Shown: positions 33,056 to 45,838, numbered from the stretch's first letter. The stretch: 64,000 bases of DNA from Isochrysis galbana (GCA_018136815.1 CM030937.1:2841820-2905819); one strand, 5' to 3'. Notes: a model not told the origin generated them from the sequence alone. Numbers and translations are program-made.

Positions 33056-34229
33056 TTCCTCCTCCGAAGAGGGAACTAAGTTTATACTTGGTTGCCCCAT
33101 GGGGGGGCACGAGCCCCCCCTCTCTCCACTCCTCCCCTGCCATGGGGGAGGAACCACCCATCCTCCTGGCACACCTGATGGCTGGCCAGGAGGCCACTGC
33201 CCTACTGACCCACTCCCTTCCCCACAGGCTCGCCCCATTCGCCCATCCTGGCCCCTCGTGGCCAGCCCATTGCTCCAACCCCCCTCCCCCCCTGGTCGAC
33301 AGGCAGACAGGTGCAGATTGGGGGCCCCAGAGGCTCAGGAGCGCCAGCGAGGGAGAGGCAGGGGAGACCAGGGCCCAGTCCCAGCCTCCTCTGCCCCCAG
33401 AGCTGGCCTCCAGGAGCCTCCAGGGGGCGTCGCCAGCAAGCAGCTGCAGGCCTGCCGCAGGCGCGCCATCGCGCGTGCCGCAGGAGAGGGGAGAGAGAGC
33501 GCGGAGAAGGGGGTGGGCGGAGCGAGAGCTCCGCTCACCGAAAAATAGGTAAGTCCCGCACCTGTTTACAGGATAAGTCGGGGCTGAGACCGCCGCCCAC
33601 TCGGAGACACAGGAGGAAGGGGGGGAATGATCACCGGGGGGGGCGCGGGCCACCGGACCATATCTAAGCCCTTCACCCCTATCCCCCTAGTAGTGCACGG
33701 GGGGAGTCGCCTTATGGCGGGGGGGAGAAGGGCCGGGGAAGTGGGGGTGTAGAAAGTTTCCTACGTGAGTAGAAAGTAGAGGGTCCACGGCCGCGTGTGC
33801 GGTGAGACTATTAAAAGGTTTAATTTCCTCCTCCGAAGAGGATGCGCGCCTCTCCCGGCGGCGCTTCTTCTTGCGTTGCTTCTCCAAGAACCCAGAGGTC
33901 GGAGGAGCACGGCGCAGCTTCTCGTCGGCCCGCGATCGCCCCTTTGGGGGTGCCTCCTCCTCCTCCTCCTCCTCCTCCTCCTCCTCCTCGCTTTCGCCCT
34001 CAATCTCCTCCATCTCCTCAACCTCCTCAGCTTCCTCTCCCTCATCACCTTCCTCCTCCTCTTCCTCCTCCTCCTCCTCCTCCTTCTCCTCCTCCTCGCG
34101 CTTCTTCTTCGACTGAACGCCGCCGAACTTCTTCTTCATGAGACTCATCGACTTGATGTCACTAAACGTGTCACCAATCTCCACGTACAGGTTGAGTATC
34201 GCATCCTCGACCGCTTCGCTGCAGCGCAC
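33002..34229 (-). pseudogene. Acidic, lysine-rich protein gene interrupted by a family B element
   Basis: On the reverse strand the frame runs from 34229 through IGDTFSDIKSMSLMKKKFGG, long Glu-rich tracts and KQRKKKRRRERRASSSEEE, then enters element B2 and ends in it. Directly beyond the element, at 33072 downward, the same frame and composition resume (DSEEEEEG). A single charged nuclear-type protein was therefore split by the insertion. A possible acceptor (GCTGCAG) lies just after the first Met codon, so earlier exons may exist. I cannot name the family. Either the gene is dead, the product is truncated inside the element, or the element is spliced out. Confidence 0.55.
33073..33824 (+). 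mobile_element. Family B element, copy B2
   Basis: Flanked by the 17-bp duplication TTCCTCCTCCGAAGAGG (33056-33072 and 33825-33841). It starts with GAACTAAGTTTATACTTGG, hairpin included, then CCCCATGGGG, and ends GTGTGCGGTGAGACTATTAAAAGG. It closely matches B1 and B3 throughout. It sits inside the acidic protein frame on the opposite strand. Confidence 0.85.
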
Positions 34230-34254
34230 ATGAGGAAGCGACGAGGAATTCAGA

Positions 34255-34810
34255 GCGGAGACGGCGGCGGTGGTGAGGGTGGCAAGGTGAGGGAGGCGGC
34301 GGTGAGGGAGGCGGCGGTGAGGGAGGCGGCGGTGAGGGAGGCGGCGGTGAGGGAGGCGGCGGTGAGGGAGGCGGCGGTGAGGGAGGCGGCGGTGAGGGAG
34401 GCGGAGGCGAGGGCGGCGGTGGTGAAGGCGGTGGCGGGGAGGGCGGTGGCGGTGAAGGCGGTGGCGGGGAGGGAGGCGGGGGAGAAGGCGGCGGCGGTGA
34501 GGGAGGCGGTGGTGATTGATGGTGGTTGCGGAGACGGCGGCGGTGGTGAGGGTGGCGGAGGTGAGGGAGGCGGCGGTGAGGGAGGCGGCGGTGAGGGAGG
34601 CGGCGGTGAAGGCGGTGGCGGCGAGGGAGGCGGTGGTGACGGCGGCGGCGGCGAAGGCGGCGGCGGTGCGGCGGTGAAGGCGGCGGCGGCGAAGGCTGCG
34701 GTGGCGAGGGAGGCGGCGGCGAAGGCGGCGGTGGCGAGGGAGGCGGCGGTGAAGGCGGTGGCGGTGAGGGAGGCGGCGGTGAGGGCGGTGGAGGCGACGG
34801 TGGCGGAGGG
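34255..34810 (+). repeat. GC-rich minisatellite, 15-bp unit
   Basis: Tandem GTGAGGGAGGCGGCG units, nearly perfect at about 34285-34400 and then degenerating into related GGTGAAGGCGG variants. The length is a multiple of three with no stops, so every frame is open (for example VREAA repeats forward and Pro/Ser repeats in reverse). I do not call a gene. Confidence 0.85.
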
Positions 34811-35304
34811 GCGTCGATCTATTTAAGGTGGCCGGGAGAATAAGAATAAGTTTCTAATACCCGGATATTCCGAATATCTGGCATATCTGGCATGTCTGCC
34901 CGACTATCAGTATCTATCTGGATATTCCTAATGAGCTCCAGAGGTATCCGGATACTATCTGGATACCAAATCTGAACTCCAACCAGATATCCAGATTGCT
35001 CAAATCAAACCTGTTACGGGTCTTAACATTCATGGAAGTCTATGCGCACGCACGGCGCCCCCACGGCGGGACCGATGCACATCGCGCCGTGCCCATGCAC
35101 GGCGTGCACAATGTGATTGCACGCGAAGAAGTAGCACGTCTACGTAGTTGGGCCTTAGGTGAAACGCAGATTGCGCACGCACGAAGTTGTTATGCCAGCA
35201 CGGCGCCCTAGCGTTTCATTGAATTTTAAAGTATTGGCGTATACATAACTATGGACATTTGATCGCTCAATTCGACTCATGCCCCACAATTGAAGGAACG
35301 ACAC
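34811..35304. other. No gene; short TATCTGGATA-type repeats
   Basis: At 34858-34995 several interspersed TATCTGGATA/TATCCGGATA-like words occur, a small palindrome-rich cluster. The rest shows no coding signal. Confidence 0.35.
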
Positions 35305-35532
35305 CTACACAAGAGGAAGGGAGGGGGGGAAAGATCACCGGGGGGAGGCGCGGGCCACCGGACCATATCTAAGCCCTTCACCCCTATCCCCCTAGTAGTG
35401 TACGGGGGGAGCCGCCTGATGGCGGAGGGAGAAGGGCCGGGGGAGTGGGGGTGTAGAAAGTATGCTACGTACTACGTGTAGTAGGTAGTGGTTCCATTCG
35501 CCGCGAGTGCGGTAAGAATATTAAAAGGTTTT
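35305..35532 (+). mobile_element. Family B 3' fragment, copy B6
   Basis: Matches the B1/B2 3' quarter (GGCCACCGGACCATATCTAAGC, CCTAGTAGTG, GGGTGTAGAAAG) and ends GAGTGCGGTAAGAATATTAAAAGG plus a T-run. It is 5'-truncated, and no TSD was identified. Confidence 0.72.
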
Positions 35533-35865
35533 TTTAAAACTTGCTAGTTGCAAGGAGCTCCATTGCGACATGAGGAACCAGTGGCGCCATCCGGAGGGGA
35601 GCAAAATGCCGTATTCGTATTGCTGATTGGGAGCAACAACAAACAACCGACAACCAACCAGGAAAGGGACGGCTCCGGCTTACTAAGCACCAGCGCTCGC
35701 CGACCACAGTACGGGACAAGATGCACGATGCGATAATGGCTTTCACATCTATGTGAGGGTAGCACCCGCAAACCTTAATGCTCAATGCTACAGCAGTCAC
35801 ACACACTGACTACGTTCTCGAAGCTGCTCGCGGAAGGCTCTGCTCATTGCGACGCTGTCCGTCCA

Positions 35866-36766
35866 TCACTTGATCGTGGCATGCTTCTTCCAGAAATCAA
35901 CGGATTCCATATACTTCTCCCGATCCAATGCCACACCCGAGCCTCCTTCCTCGACCAACGTGTTGCGCAGCATGGTTATCGGTTGCATAGGCAACTCAAA
36001 GTCGACATCTTGCGCCTTGACAGAAATGATACCTGTGGGTCGATGTCACAATGGATTGAGATGGTGATACGGGGTCCGATAGGGAGAACGTTAAGGTGCT
36101 ATACTAGCAGGCGACAGTCGCACCCCATGGCTCGGACTGCTCGTCCGCTCTGCCCATTGCTGCTGCCTCCTTCTTGATCTGCTCACGAGAATAGAGAATC
36201 ACGTCCAGGAACCTGGGGACAAGACAGTCGGGCCATCCAGAGTGACGTGCACTTGCGCGAGGGCCTCGAATAGGGCACGATGAGACCGGATGCTTGCAGA
36301 GAAGAAAGACCTTACTTTGCGACTGGCGGTTCCGGGACGCTCTCAGCTGGAAACCAACGCACGAGGACTGGCAGCTCCTGCTCGGTTCGAGCGTCATAGC
36401 CGGAGCGCAGCAGATGCTCGTTTTCAGGCGTGATCTCAAGGGTCGTCCCCTTCGCGGGAGTGAAGTTGGGGATGAACAGATGCTTGCAGAATGGCGCGTA
36501 GCCATCCACCAGCTTGACCTGAGCCGAGGGCCAGGCACGGCCACGTCAACGTCTGGTGGACCGCATCTGGTCATGTGCGCTGCAGTGCCCGAATTGAGGC
36601 GTGTGCGCCAAGGGACTACCTTGCCGTCGTCCCAAAGCTGGTTGATGTGCTCCTCGAACTGGCTGATCTTGACTGGAGCCAGCCGAGTGCCCAAGTAGGT
36701 CTCGTCCTCAAACTGCCGGAAGCAGAAGGGGTCGACGCAAAACGTGCGGGTGTTAGAGGCAGCCAT
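35866..36766 (-). CDS. DUF3228 family protein, four exons
   Basis: Spliced by eye from 36766-36620, 36518-36316, 36212-36124 and 36032-35866, giving 606 nt and 201 residues. All junctions keep the frame (donors GTAGTC, GTAAGG, GTGCGA; acceptors CTCAG, CCCAG, CACAG). The product has the typical blocks of the family: FCVDPFCFRQFED, DGYAPFCKHLFIPNFT, LEITPENEHLLRSGY, ELPVLVRWFP, FLDVILYSREQI, EPWG-GIISVKAQ and the closing YMESVDFWKKHA. This is a conserved eukaryotic family of unknown biochemical function. The length matches family members as I remember them. An in-frame upstream ATG at 36922 would add a basic, Ser/Arg-rich leader that could be an organelle presequence; I chose the conserved MAASN start. 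Confidence 0.88.
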
Positions 36767-37466
36767 TGCCACAAGAGCTCGCGAGATGGCGCTGCGAAGC
36801 GTCAGAGTGCACACCAGCCGCTGGTGCATCCACCGAGAGGAGAGAAGTCTCTCTCTCGCGCTCTTCGGCGCTCGCTCGCTCGCCGACGAGGCGCTCTCGA
36901 AGTAGAGAGGAGTGATCATCAACTGTCAGAGTTTTCTTGTCCGTGCTAGTTTAACCCTAGTATATGCCTAAAAATGGATTTTTGGGTGAGTGCGTTAGGG
37001 CAAGGGGGTCATATATGAACCAAATTTTGGGCGGGGCAGGCTGCATATAGGCAGGATAGAAGCCACCTACCATCACAGCATGCATTAGAGGAGGTTACAG
37101 TACTCTTTTAGAAGTGCGAAACTTGCGAAATGACAAAACGCGCTAAAAACGGAAGAAAACCCCCGAGAACGGTTGAGCTACTCTCTAAGGCACCGATGGC
37201 AAGCGAAAAAGCACTGGAGGTGGTAGTATGCACCCGAGCCCTCACGACAGGCGCCACATCTGAGTTGAGGCCGTTTTGGCACACTCGCCATATATGCGCA
37301 CACGCCCTTCTGCGTGTGCACTCGTACGGCGTGTTTCGGCGGCCCTCTCGTTCCAACGCGTCGACCGAGCTCTACCAACTCGTTGGCCACCTTGCCCATG
37401 TCGACCAACTCGTGCTCTGCTCGCGTCTGCACGTGTGTGGATGTCGGGCTCAGCAACTCACACGAG
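36767..37466. other. No gene recognised
   Basis: This is the upstream region of the DUF3228 gene. The forward frame 37130-37618 overlaps the transposase-like remnant on the other strand and has no domain. Confidence 0.35.
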
Positions 37467-37837
37467 TTCGTCATCCTCGCCTGCATCACACACAGGACAC
37501 AGGGCTGCCGGCTTGCGTTTGCGGAGAGGCTTCGCGACGTCGAGTATCTCCGTGGCCCACTGCAGGCCGAAGGCGACCTGAGGTGGCAGGCGTGACCGGG
37601 CAGCAGGCAGGCACATGAGAGGGCGAGCGAGGGAGAGGAGGAAGGCAGTACGAGCTGGGGCGGGGCAGCCGCACTCACCTTGATTGACCTTGGTTCTCTT
37701 CAACACCATCTTTGCGGAAAGGCCTTTCTTTCTTCTCGCCCAAGAAGTTGTGAACGATAGCTCCGTTGGTCACCGCGACGTCGAGCGCAAACAAGATGCC
37801 CTTTGTGCCCATGCGCACGACTAAGGCGTGGAACAAG

Positions 37838-38739
37838 TTACCCAGCTAACTACTTAGTTGGCTATCTACCAAGCTTTGGCACTATCTTTAAGTAGGTACT
37901 TAGCAGTGGAGCACTATCTTTAAGTAGGTACTTAGCATTTGGGGCACAACCTGTTAATACCCAATTAATGCCGCCTGCGCGCGCGCGCGCGTGTGTGCGT
38001 GTGCGCGTGTGCGAGCCCACGTAATGATAAGTAAACGCTCAAGCTCAAGCTCAATCACAATCAAGCTCACACTCATTCACAATTGGCAATCGGCAGCTGC
38101 GAGCAAAGCATGCTCTAAGCTTTCATCTGCTTGGGATTCCTTGATCCTTGAGATCATCGTGCACCTTACCGGCTTACCGGACTTAGAGAACATCCGCTCA
38201 ACTCCGTCCGGCCGAGCTGGCAGGCGTACCGAGACATTGTCGGGCCATCTTAGCAAGGACGGGCAGCCCACCCAGACCGTTGGTTGTGGTCGCACTGCTT
38301 CCACCATGCTAACACGTCGAGGTCCAACTAAGTAAGAACTAAGTTGTCTTCAGCCGGCAGGTTCAAGTTCAAGTTCAAGTACCGCGCCAATGCCCGGTAA
38401 GCACCCACCACCTGCTGGACATGGTGAATGGCGGCACCGTCGTCCGTCGTAGGGAGGGGGCAATGGGAGCGGAGAAACGGCGAGGAGCGAGCAGGGCGTG
38501 GGCGTGGGCGTGGGCATGCGCATAATGGCTCAATAAAGAGTAAACTTAGTAGTAAACAGTAAACCCAAACCCAAACAAAAATAGAAAAAACTAGCTAACC
38601 AATTACCTAGATATCTCAGTTATCTAAGGTAACTGGCTAGACTTCGGCATTATCTCGAAGTAAGTACTTAGCTGCAGGCACTATCTTTAAGTAGGTACTT
38701 AGCAATGAGTCACTATCTACTTCGAAGTACTTAGTGCTC
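37838..38739. mobile_element. 902-bp insertion in the transposase remnant, rich in AAGTAGGTACTT hairpins
   Basis: ACAAG occurs on both sides (37833-37837 and 38740-38744), as expected for a short target duplication. Both ends hold repeated CTATCTTTAAGTAGGTACTTAG units (two at the left, one plus degenerate variants at the right), each containing AAGTA-GG-TACTT. The interior contains a hAT-type transposase end and an alternating GC/GT stretch near 37978-38010. Confidence 0.5.
38077..38307 (-). pseudogene. hAT transposase C-terminal dimerisation fragment
   Basis: The reverse frame ends with RPDGVERMFSKSGKP and DESLEHALLAA, resembling the C-terminal dimerisation block of hAT transposases (AGVERxFSxxGK ... 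ESLEHxLxAA). Nothing of the catalytic DDE region is present, so it is a fragment within the 902-bp insertion. Confidence 0.6.
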
Positions 38740-39212
38740 ACAAGGCCCTGTTCCACGCCTTACGCACGACGCGCCGCGATGAGAGCGACAGCTTCTTGCG
38801 CTGCTGATCATGGCCGTCTGTGGCGCTGCGGCCCTGGACATTGTAATGCCAGATGCTCTTCGGGGCCCAGACCGAGTAAGAGTGCCGCGAGCCGTGCGAG
38901 CCGCGAGATAGCAGGCCGCATCTGCTGGCATCGCGTTGGGCAAGTTCAACCACCAAGATGTGTGGCTCGACTCGAAGGCGCCGACGGAGCTCGATAGGGC
39001 CAGGTCAGAGTTTCGCGCCGGACCCCCCAAAGTTTCGCGTGAAAGTTTCGCAAAAGTTGCTCACCGGCTAGCCAAGTTTCACAAAAATTTTGCGTAGTTT
39101 CTTCGGATTATCGGTTAGTTTATTTGTTGTTGACTAGTTGTTGTGTGGAGCAGCATTGCTAGCTATTATTGCGCACGCACACCATCGGACATGGTAGTAA
39201 TAGTAGGTAGCA

Positions 39213-39390
39213 GCAGCGTAGCCGCAGCAGCAGCGTAGCCGCAGCAGCAGCGTAGCCGCAGCAGCAGCGTAGCCGCAGCAGCAGCGTAGCCGCAGCAGCA
39301 GCGTAGCCGCAGCAGCAGCGTAGCCGCAGCAGCAGCGTAGCCGCAGCAGCAGCGTAGCCGCAGCAGCAGCGTAGCCGCAGCAGCAGCGTA
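39213..39390 (+). repeat. 17-bp minisatellite
   Basis: About ten to eleven near-perfect copies of GTAGCCGCAGCAGCAGC. Because 17 is not a multiple of three, the reverse strand reads a 17-residue period (LLLRLRCCCGYAAAAAT); the long Cys-rich frame is an artefact of the repeat. Confidence 0.92.
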
Positions 39391-39876
39391 GCCCTCTCCC
39401 TCTCTCCATTCTCCTCCACCCCTCTCCCTGCGGCGCGTCGCCATGCGGCGCGCCACGGCCTGCTCTCAGAGGGCCTTTGGGGGCTCCCAGAGGGCCAGCA
39501 AGGGCAGCTCAGGGGGCAGTGGAGGCTGGGGCTCAGCCCCTGGCCCCCCTGCCTCTCCCACGCTTGCCACGCTGGCCATTCCCTGGCCCCCCTGCCTCTC
39601 CCACGCTTGCCACGCTGGCCATTGGAGCCTCCCAGTGGCCTCTGTATGCCTGGCGACCAGGGGAGGGGGGGGGTCAGCTCGAGGGCAGGCCCAGTATGGG
39701 CGTGGGAGTGCGAGTCGCGGCCCGCGCCCACGAAGGGTCTGGGCCAGGATGATGATTGCCCAGCCCCTGCCAGAGGGCAGGGGCTGAGGTTGATTGTACG
39801 GGCCCACCCCGGGGGGTGTCCGCGATGGAGAGAGGGGGGCGCGAGGCCCCCATTGACCCCCACTTATAAAAGTAGG
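39391..39876 (-). mobile_element. Family B relative, reverse, diverged (B4)
   Basis: On the reverse strand the 5' end is CTACTTTTATAAGTGGGGG, again a hairpin (TACTT-TTAT-AAGTG), followed by TCAATGGGGGCC and CGCCCCCCTCTCTCC as in B1-B3. The body is homologous but diverged and has an internal duplication of a GGCCAGCGTGGCAAGCGTGG segment. The 5' end lies directly against a forward LINE 3' end. Confidence 0.6.
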
Positions 39877-40318
39877 TTGAGCGCCCCCGTATTTATTGAA
39901 GACGAAAAAGGTAGGCTACAATTGAGCGAAAACACTAGCCTCGTAGCGAAAGCGCTAGGTCTTGCCGAAAAGCTCGCATAACACAATGTGTCGCTCCGTA
40001 TAAACGGACCATCTGGAGATGCGATTGCGATTGATCAATATAAGTCACCTATGACCAACATAGCAGCACGCAGGAGAAACCGAACGCTGAAACAAATATA
40101 CGATAAACAGGTCGCTCAACAGCACAGGAGGGAGTTGAGAACACGCTGCTGAGGACAGGTGCACCCCGCTCCGCTGGGACCCCCCAAATGACCCGAGCCC
40201 CTAACTAAACGAGGGGAGTTGCCGCAAGGCGGGGAATGAGGGTGAGGACGGGAAGGGGGCGTGGCTACGAGGAAACGTTCCGGTGCCACGTGTGAGGCGA
40301 GAATAATAAAAGTTTTAT
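39877..40318 (+). mobile_element. LINE 3' end with ORF C-terminus and type-1 tail
   Basis: The frame LSAPVFIEDEKG ... SLVAKALGLAEKLA ends at the TAA at 39979-39981 and matches the C-terminus at 15390-15484. The 3' region contains GTTGCCGCAAGGCGGGGAA and GGGCGTGGCTAC and ends GTGTGAGGCGAGAATAATAAAAG. It is severely 5'-truncated and is joined head-on to a reverse family B element. Confidence 0.72.
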
Positions 40319-40512
40319 ACGGCATCTTAAAATAGTTGGTGTCATAATCCACCTAGGATAACAAGAAACCATACTTTAACTCAAGTCTTCGGCAAACTAC
40401 GCTCGCAGTGCATGGGAGTCATTCATCCATGGCTCACAATACTAGACCGGCACGCCGGACGACGGCTAGTCAGGGATTGCACCGCGCCGCATTGACGTCG
40501 ACCAGTAGCTTG
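40319..40512 (-). other. 3' flank of the left light-harvesting gene
   Basis: Presumed 3' untranslated region. It differs completely from the 3' flank of the right copy beyond the stop codon. Confidence 0.4.
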
Positions 40513-40513
40513 C

Positions 40514-41155
40514 TTAGAAGATGGTCGGGGGAGCGTCGCCGCCAAGGCCGCCCGTCGGGTAGAGGGCGTCGACGCCAAGGAGCTCGTGCACGAAGCAGCC
40601 GAGGATGCCCATCATGGCAGCGCGGCCGTTCTGACGCTCGACGTTGAGCTTGAACGTCTTGGTCTCGGGGTCGTCGTAGCGAACCCAGCCCTCGCCGCCA
40701 ATGTCACCCGGCTCCTTGTCGAGCGCACCGTAGCCCTGGTACTCAAAGAGGAAGTAGCCGGTCTCCATCATGCAGGTGGTGAGCATGATCTGGAGCCAGC
40801 CAGCGGTGGGGAGCGCCTCGAGCGACGCGAAGCAGCCGACCGGGACGTCAGCGAACTTGAGACCAGCAGACGGCGAGAGGTAGCCCGGGAAGCGAACGCC
40901 GGCGTGGATGAGCACGACGTGGAGGAAGCCAAGCATGGCAGCGCGGCCGTGCTTGATCTCCATGCACTCGTAGCGGTACATGTTGCGGGTCTCGATGAGA
41001 CCGAGCGGGTCGTACACGCCGAGCGGCGGCAGGACACCGAGGTCGCCCTCAGAGAACATGGTGACGGCCGACGAGCGCGACGGGGCGGCCTTCATGGCCG
41101 GCGCCGAGAAGGCCTGGACAGACTCGAGAAGAGCGAGAGCGACGACAGCGATCAT
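40514..41155 (-). CDS. Fucoxanthin-chlorophyll a/c-binding light-harvesting protein, left copy
   Basis: 213 residues, a thylakoid antenna protein binding chlorophyll and carotenoid. The hydrophobic MIAVVALALLESVQA start followed by FSAPAM fits a signal peptide plus the Ala-Phe-type cleavage motif of complex-plastid targeting. Membrane helix 1 has ECMEIKHGRAAMLG and helix 3 has NVERQNGRAAMMG, the paired Glu/His or Asn chlorophyll-ligand motifs; a middle helix lies near residues 115-135. The sequence just upstream of the ATG (CTTCTCGCAG then TACTC) looks like a splice acceptor, so a short first exon could extend the N-terminus. The protein is identical to the right copy. Confidence 0.92.
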   Translation of the reverse strand: MIAVVALALLESVQAFSAPAMKAAPSRSSAVTMFSEGDLGVLPPLGVYDPLGLIETRNMYRYECMEIKHGRAAMLGFLHVVLIHAGVRFPGYLSPSAGLKFADVPVGCFASLEALPTAGWLQIMLTTCMMETGYFLFEYQGYGALDKEPGDIGGEGWVRYDDPETKTFKLNVERQNGRAAMMGILGCFVHELLGVDALYPTGGLGGDAPPTIF

Positions 41156-41246
41156 GAGTACTGCGAGAAGGGACGGACACTGATGTGAGCAGGGGAGCGC
41201 GCCACCGCGGCCGCCGCGCGGGGAGGAGTGTGGAGTACCCAGAGAG

Positions 41247-41251
41247 CCAAT
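41247..41251 (+). promoter_or_regulatory. CCAAT box mirrored in both palindrome arms
   Basis: GAGCCAATGGGA at 41245-41256 is mirrored as TCCCATTGGCTC in the right arm (ATTGG at 41951-41955), about 95 bp upstream of each ATG. CCAAT is a common promoter element, but if a first intron exists here it may be intronic. Confidence 0.3.
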
Positions 41252-41301
41252 GGGAGAGGGAGGCGCAGAGCGTCGGACCTGAAGTGGTGAGAGTGGGTGA
41301 G

Positions 41302-41900
41302 GAGGCGCTCGCAGGGAATGGAGAGATGGAGGGCCGATCGTCGTCAGTTGATTAATGGGCGAGGAGGGGCGGGGGGGGGGGGGCGGGGGGGCTGGCGGGG
41401 GGGGGGGGGGGGCGGGGGGCGGCCTCTTGCGGAGAAAGAAGAAGAATGGGCGAAGGTGTGGGGATTGTCTAAAAAGCGCGCGGTTAATTTGTAATTTGGG
41501 CGGGGCGGGGGGGGGGGGGGTGCGGCGCGGGAGGGGAAGCAGGGGGGGGGAGGGGGGGGGGGGGGGGCAGCGGCCCCCTCCATACACCGAGGAGAGAAAG
41601 CCCCTGTTCCTCCCTCCCCCCGGGCGACGGGCTGACTACGAAAGAAACAATAGACCCATCTTCCCGCCGTTCCCTTCTTTCCCCCGTCTTCTTCTTCACC
41701 CATCTATCCCCGCGCCCCCCCCCCCTTCAGCCTCTCACGGGCTGGCGATACATTTCGTACAGCTAAATCCATCCCCTCCCCCCGCGCCCCGCCCCCCCCC
41801 CCGCGCGCGCCCCCCCCGCGGCGGCGCCCCCCCCTCGGCCTCTCCTTCCTTCCCCTCCCGTCCCCTCCACAAATTAACCTCACCGCCCATCAGCCGCTCG
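41302..41900. other. 599-bp spacer of the palindrome; presumed bidirectional promoter
   Basis: Very G-rich on the left (runs of 8-16 G at 41368-41570) and C-rich on the right, with no coding signal. It lies between two divergent identical genes, so it probably contains both promoters. Confidence 0.5.
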
Positions 41901-42689
41901 CTCACCCACTCTCACCACTTCAGGTCCGACGCTCTGCGCCTCCCTCTCCCATTGGCTCTCTGGGTACTCCACACTCCTCCCCGCGCGGCGGCCGCGGTGG
42001 CGCGCTCCCCTGCTCACATCAGTGTCCGTCCCTTCTCGCAGTACTCATGATCGCTGTCGTCGCTCTCGCTCTTCTCGAGTCTGTCCAGGCCTTCTCGGCG
42101 CCGGCCATGAAGGCCGCCCCGTCGCGCTCGTCGGCCGTCACCATGTTCTCTGAGGGCGACCTCGGTGTCCTGCCGCCGCTCGGCGTGTACGACCCGCTCG
42201 GTCTCATCGAGACCCGCAACATGTACCGCTACGAGTGCATGGAGATCAAGCACGGCCGCGCTGCCATGCTTGGCTTCCTCCACGTCGTGCTCATCCACGC
42301 CGGCGTTCGCTTCCCGGGCTACCTCTCGCCGTCTGCTGGTCTCAAGTTCGCTGACGTCCCGGTCGGCTGCTTCGCGTCGCTCGAGGCGCTCCCCACCGCT
42401 GGCTGGCTCCAGATCATGCTCACCACCTGCATGATGGAGACCGGCTACTTCCTCTTTGAGTACCAGGGCTACGGTGCGCTCGACAAGGAGCCGGGTGACA
42501 TTGGCGGCGAGGGCTGGGTTCGCTACGACGACCCCGAGACCAAGACGTTCAAGCTCAACGTCGAGCGTCAGAACGGCCGCGCTGCCATGATGGGCATCCT
42601 CGGCTGCTTCGTGCACGAGCTCCTTGGCGTCGACGCCCTCTACCCGACGGGCGGCCTTGGCGGCGACGCTCCCCCGACCATCTTCTAAG
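41901..42689 (+). repeat. Right arm of the light-harvesting palindrome
   Basis: Mirror of 40513-41301. It starts CTCACCCACTCTCACCACTT and ends CATCTTCTAAG, immediately after the stop codon. Confidence 0.85.
42047..42688 (+). CDS. Fucoxanthin-chlorophyll a/c-binding light-harvesting protein, right copy
   Basis: 213 residues, identical in sequence to the left copy and transcribed away from it. It has the same leader (MIAVVALALLESVQA, then FSAPAM), the same two chlorophyll-ligand helices (EIKHGRAAMLG, ERQNGRAAMMG) and the same acidic C-terminus ending in APPTIF. Complete nucleotide identity, including silent sites, implies a very recent duplication or continuing gene conversion. The unrelated 3' flanks allow the two transcripts to be told apart. 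Confidence 0.92.
   Translation: MIAVVALALLESVQAFSAPAMKAAPSRSSAVTMFSEGDLGVLPPLGVYDPLGLIETRNMYRYECMEIKHGRAAMLGFLHVVLIHAGVRFPGYLSPSAGLKFADVPVGCFASLEALPTAGWLQIMLTTCMMETGYFLFEYQGYGALDKEPGDIGGEGWVRYDDPETKTFKLNVERQNGRAAMMGILGCFVHELLGVDALYPTGGLGGDAPPTIF

Positions 42690-45838
<3,149 letters not shown>

Larger units (their letters stand above)
37467..39000 (-). pseudogene. piggyBac-like transposase remnant, split by an insertion
   Basis: On the reverse strand, about 38880-38745 encodes IWHYNVQGRSATDGHDQ followed by RRVVRKAWNRAL, resembling the YNxxMGxxDxxDQ...R block of piggyBac transposases. The frame resumes at about 37837 as FHALVVRMGTKGILFALDV and AIVHNFLGEKK, resembling the next helices. A further piece at 37590-37467 ends in KPAALCPVCDAGEDDELV. 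Removing 37838-38739 joins the first two pieces in frame (WNRAL-FHALV). The third piece does not join cleanly by splicing, so the gene looks dead. Family assignment is by motif only. Confidence 0.45.
40513..41301 (-). repeat. Left arm of a 789-bp inverted repeat (light-harvesting palindrome)
   Basis: It is the reverse complement of 41901-42689. The two coding regions translate identically, and spot checks of the flanking DNA show no mismatch. The arm ends two bases outside the stop codon on one side and 146 bp upstream of the start codon on the other. Confidence 0.85.

Noticed and set aside
36104..36922. Single 272-residue reverse ORF
   Set aside because: Only its first part is coding; the conserved protein requires three introns, as annotated for the DUF3228 gene.
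39134..39863. Long reverse-strand ORFs with LLLRLRCCCGYAAAAAT repeats, resembling a Cys-rich secreted protein
   Set aside because: The repeat arises from a 17-bp DNA minisatellite read in all frames; there is no flanking coding signal.
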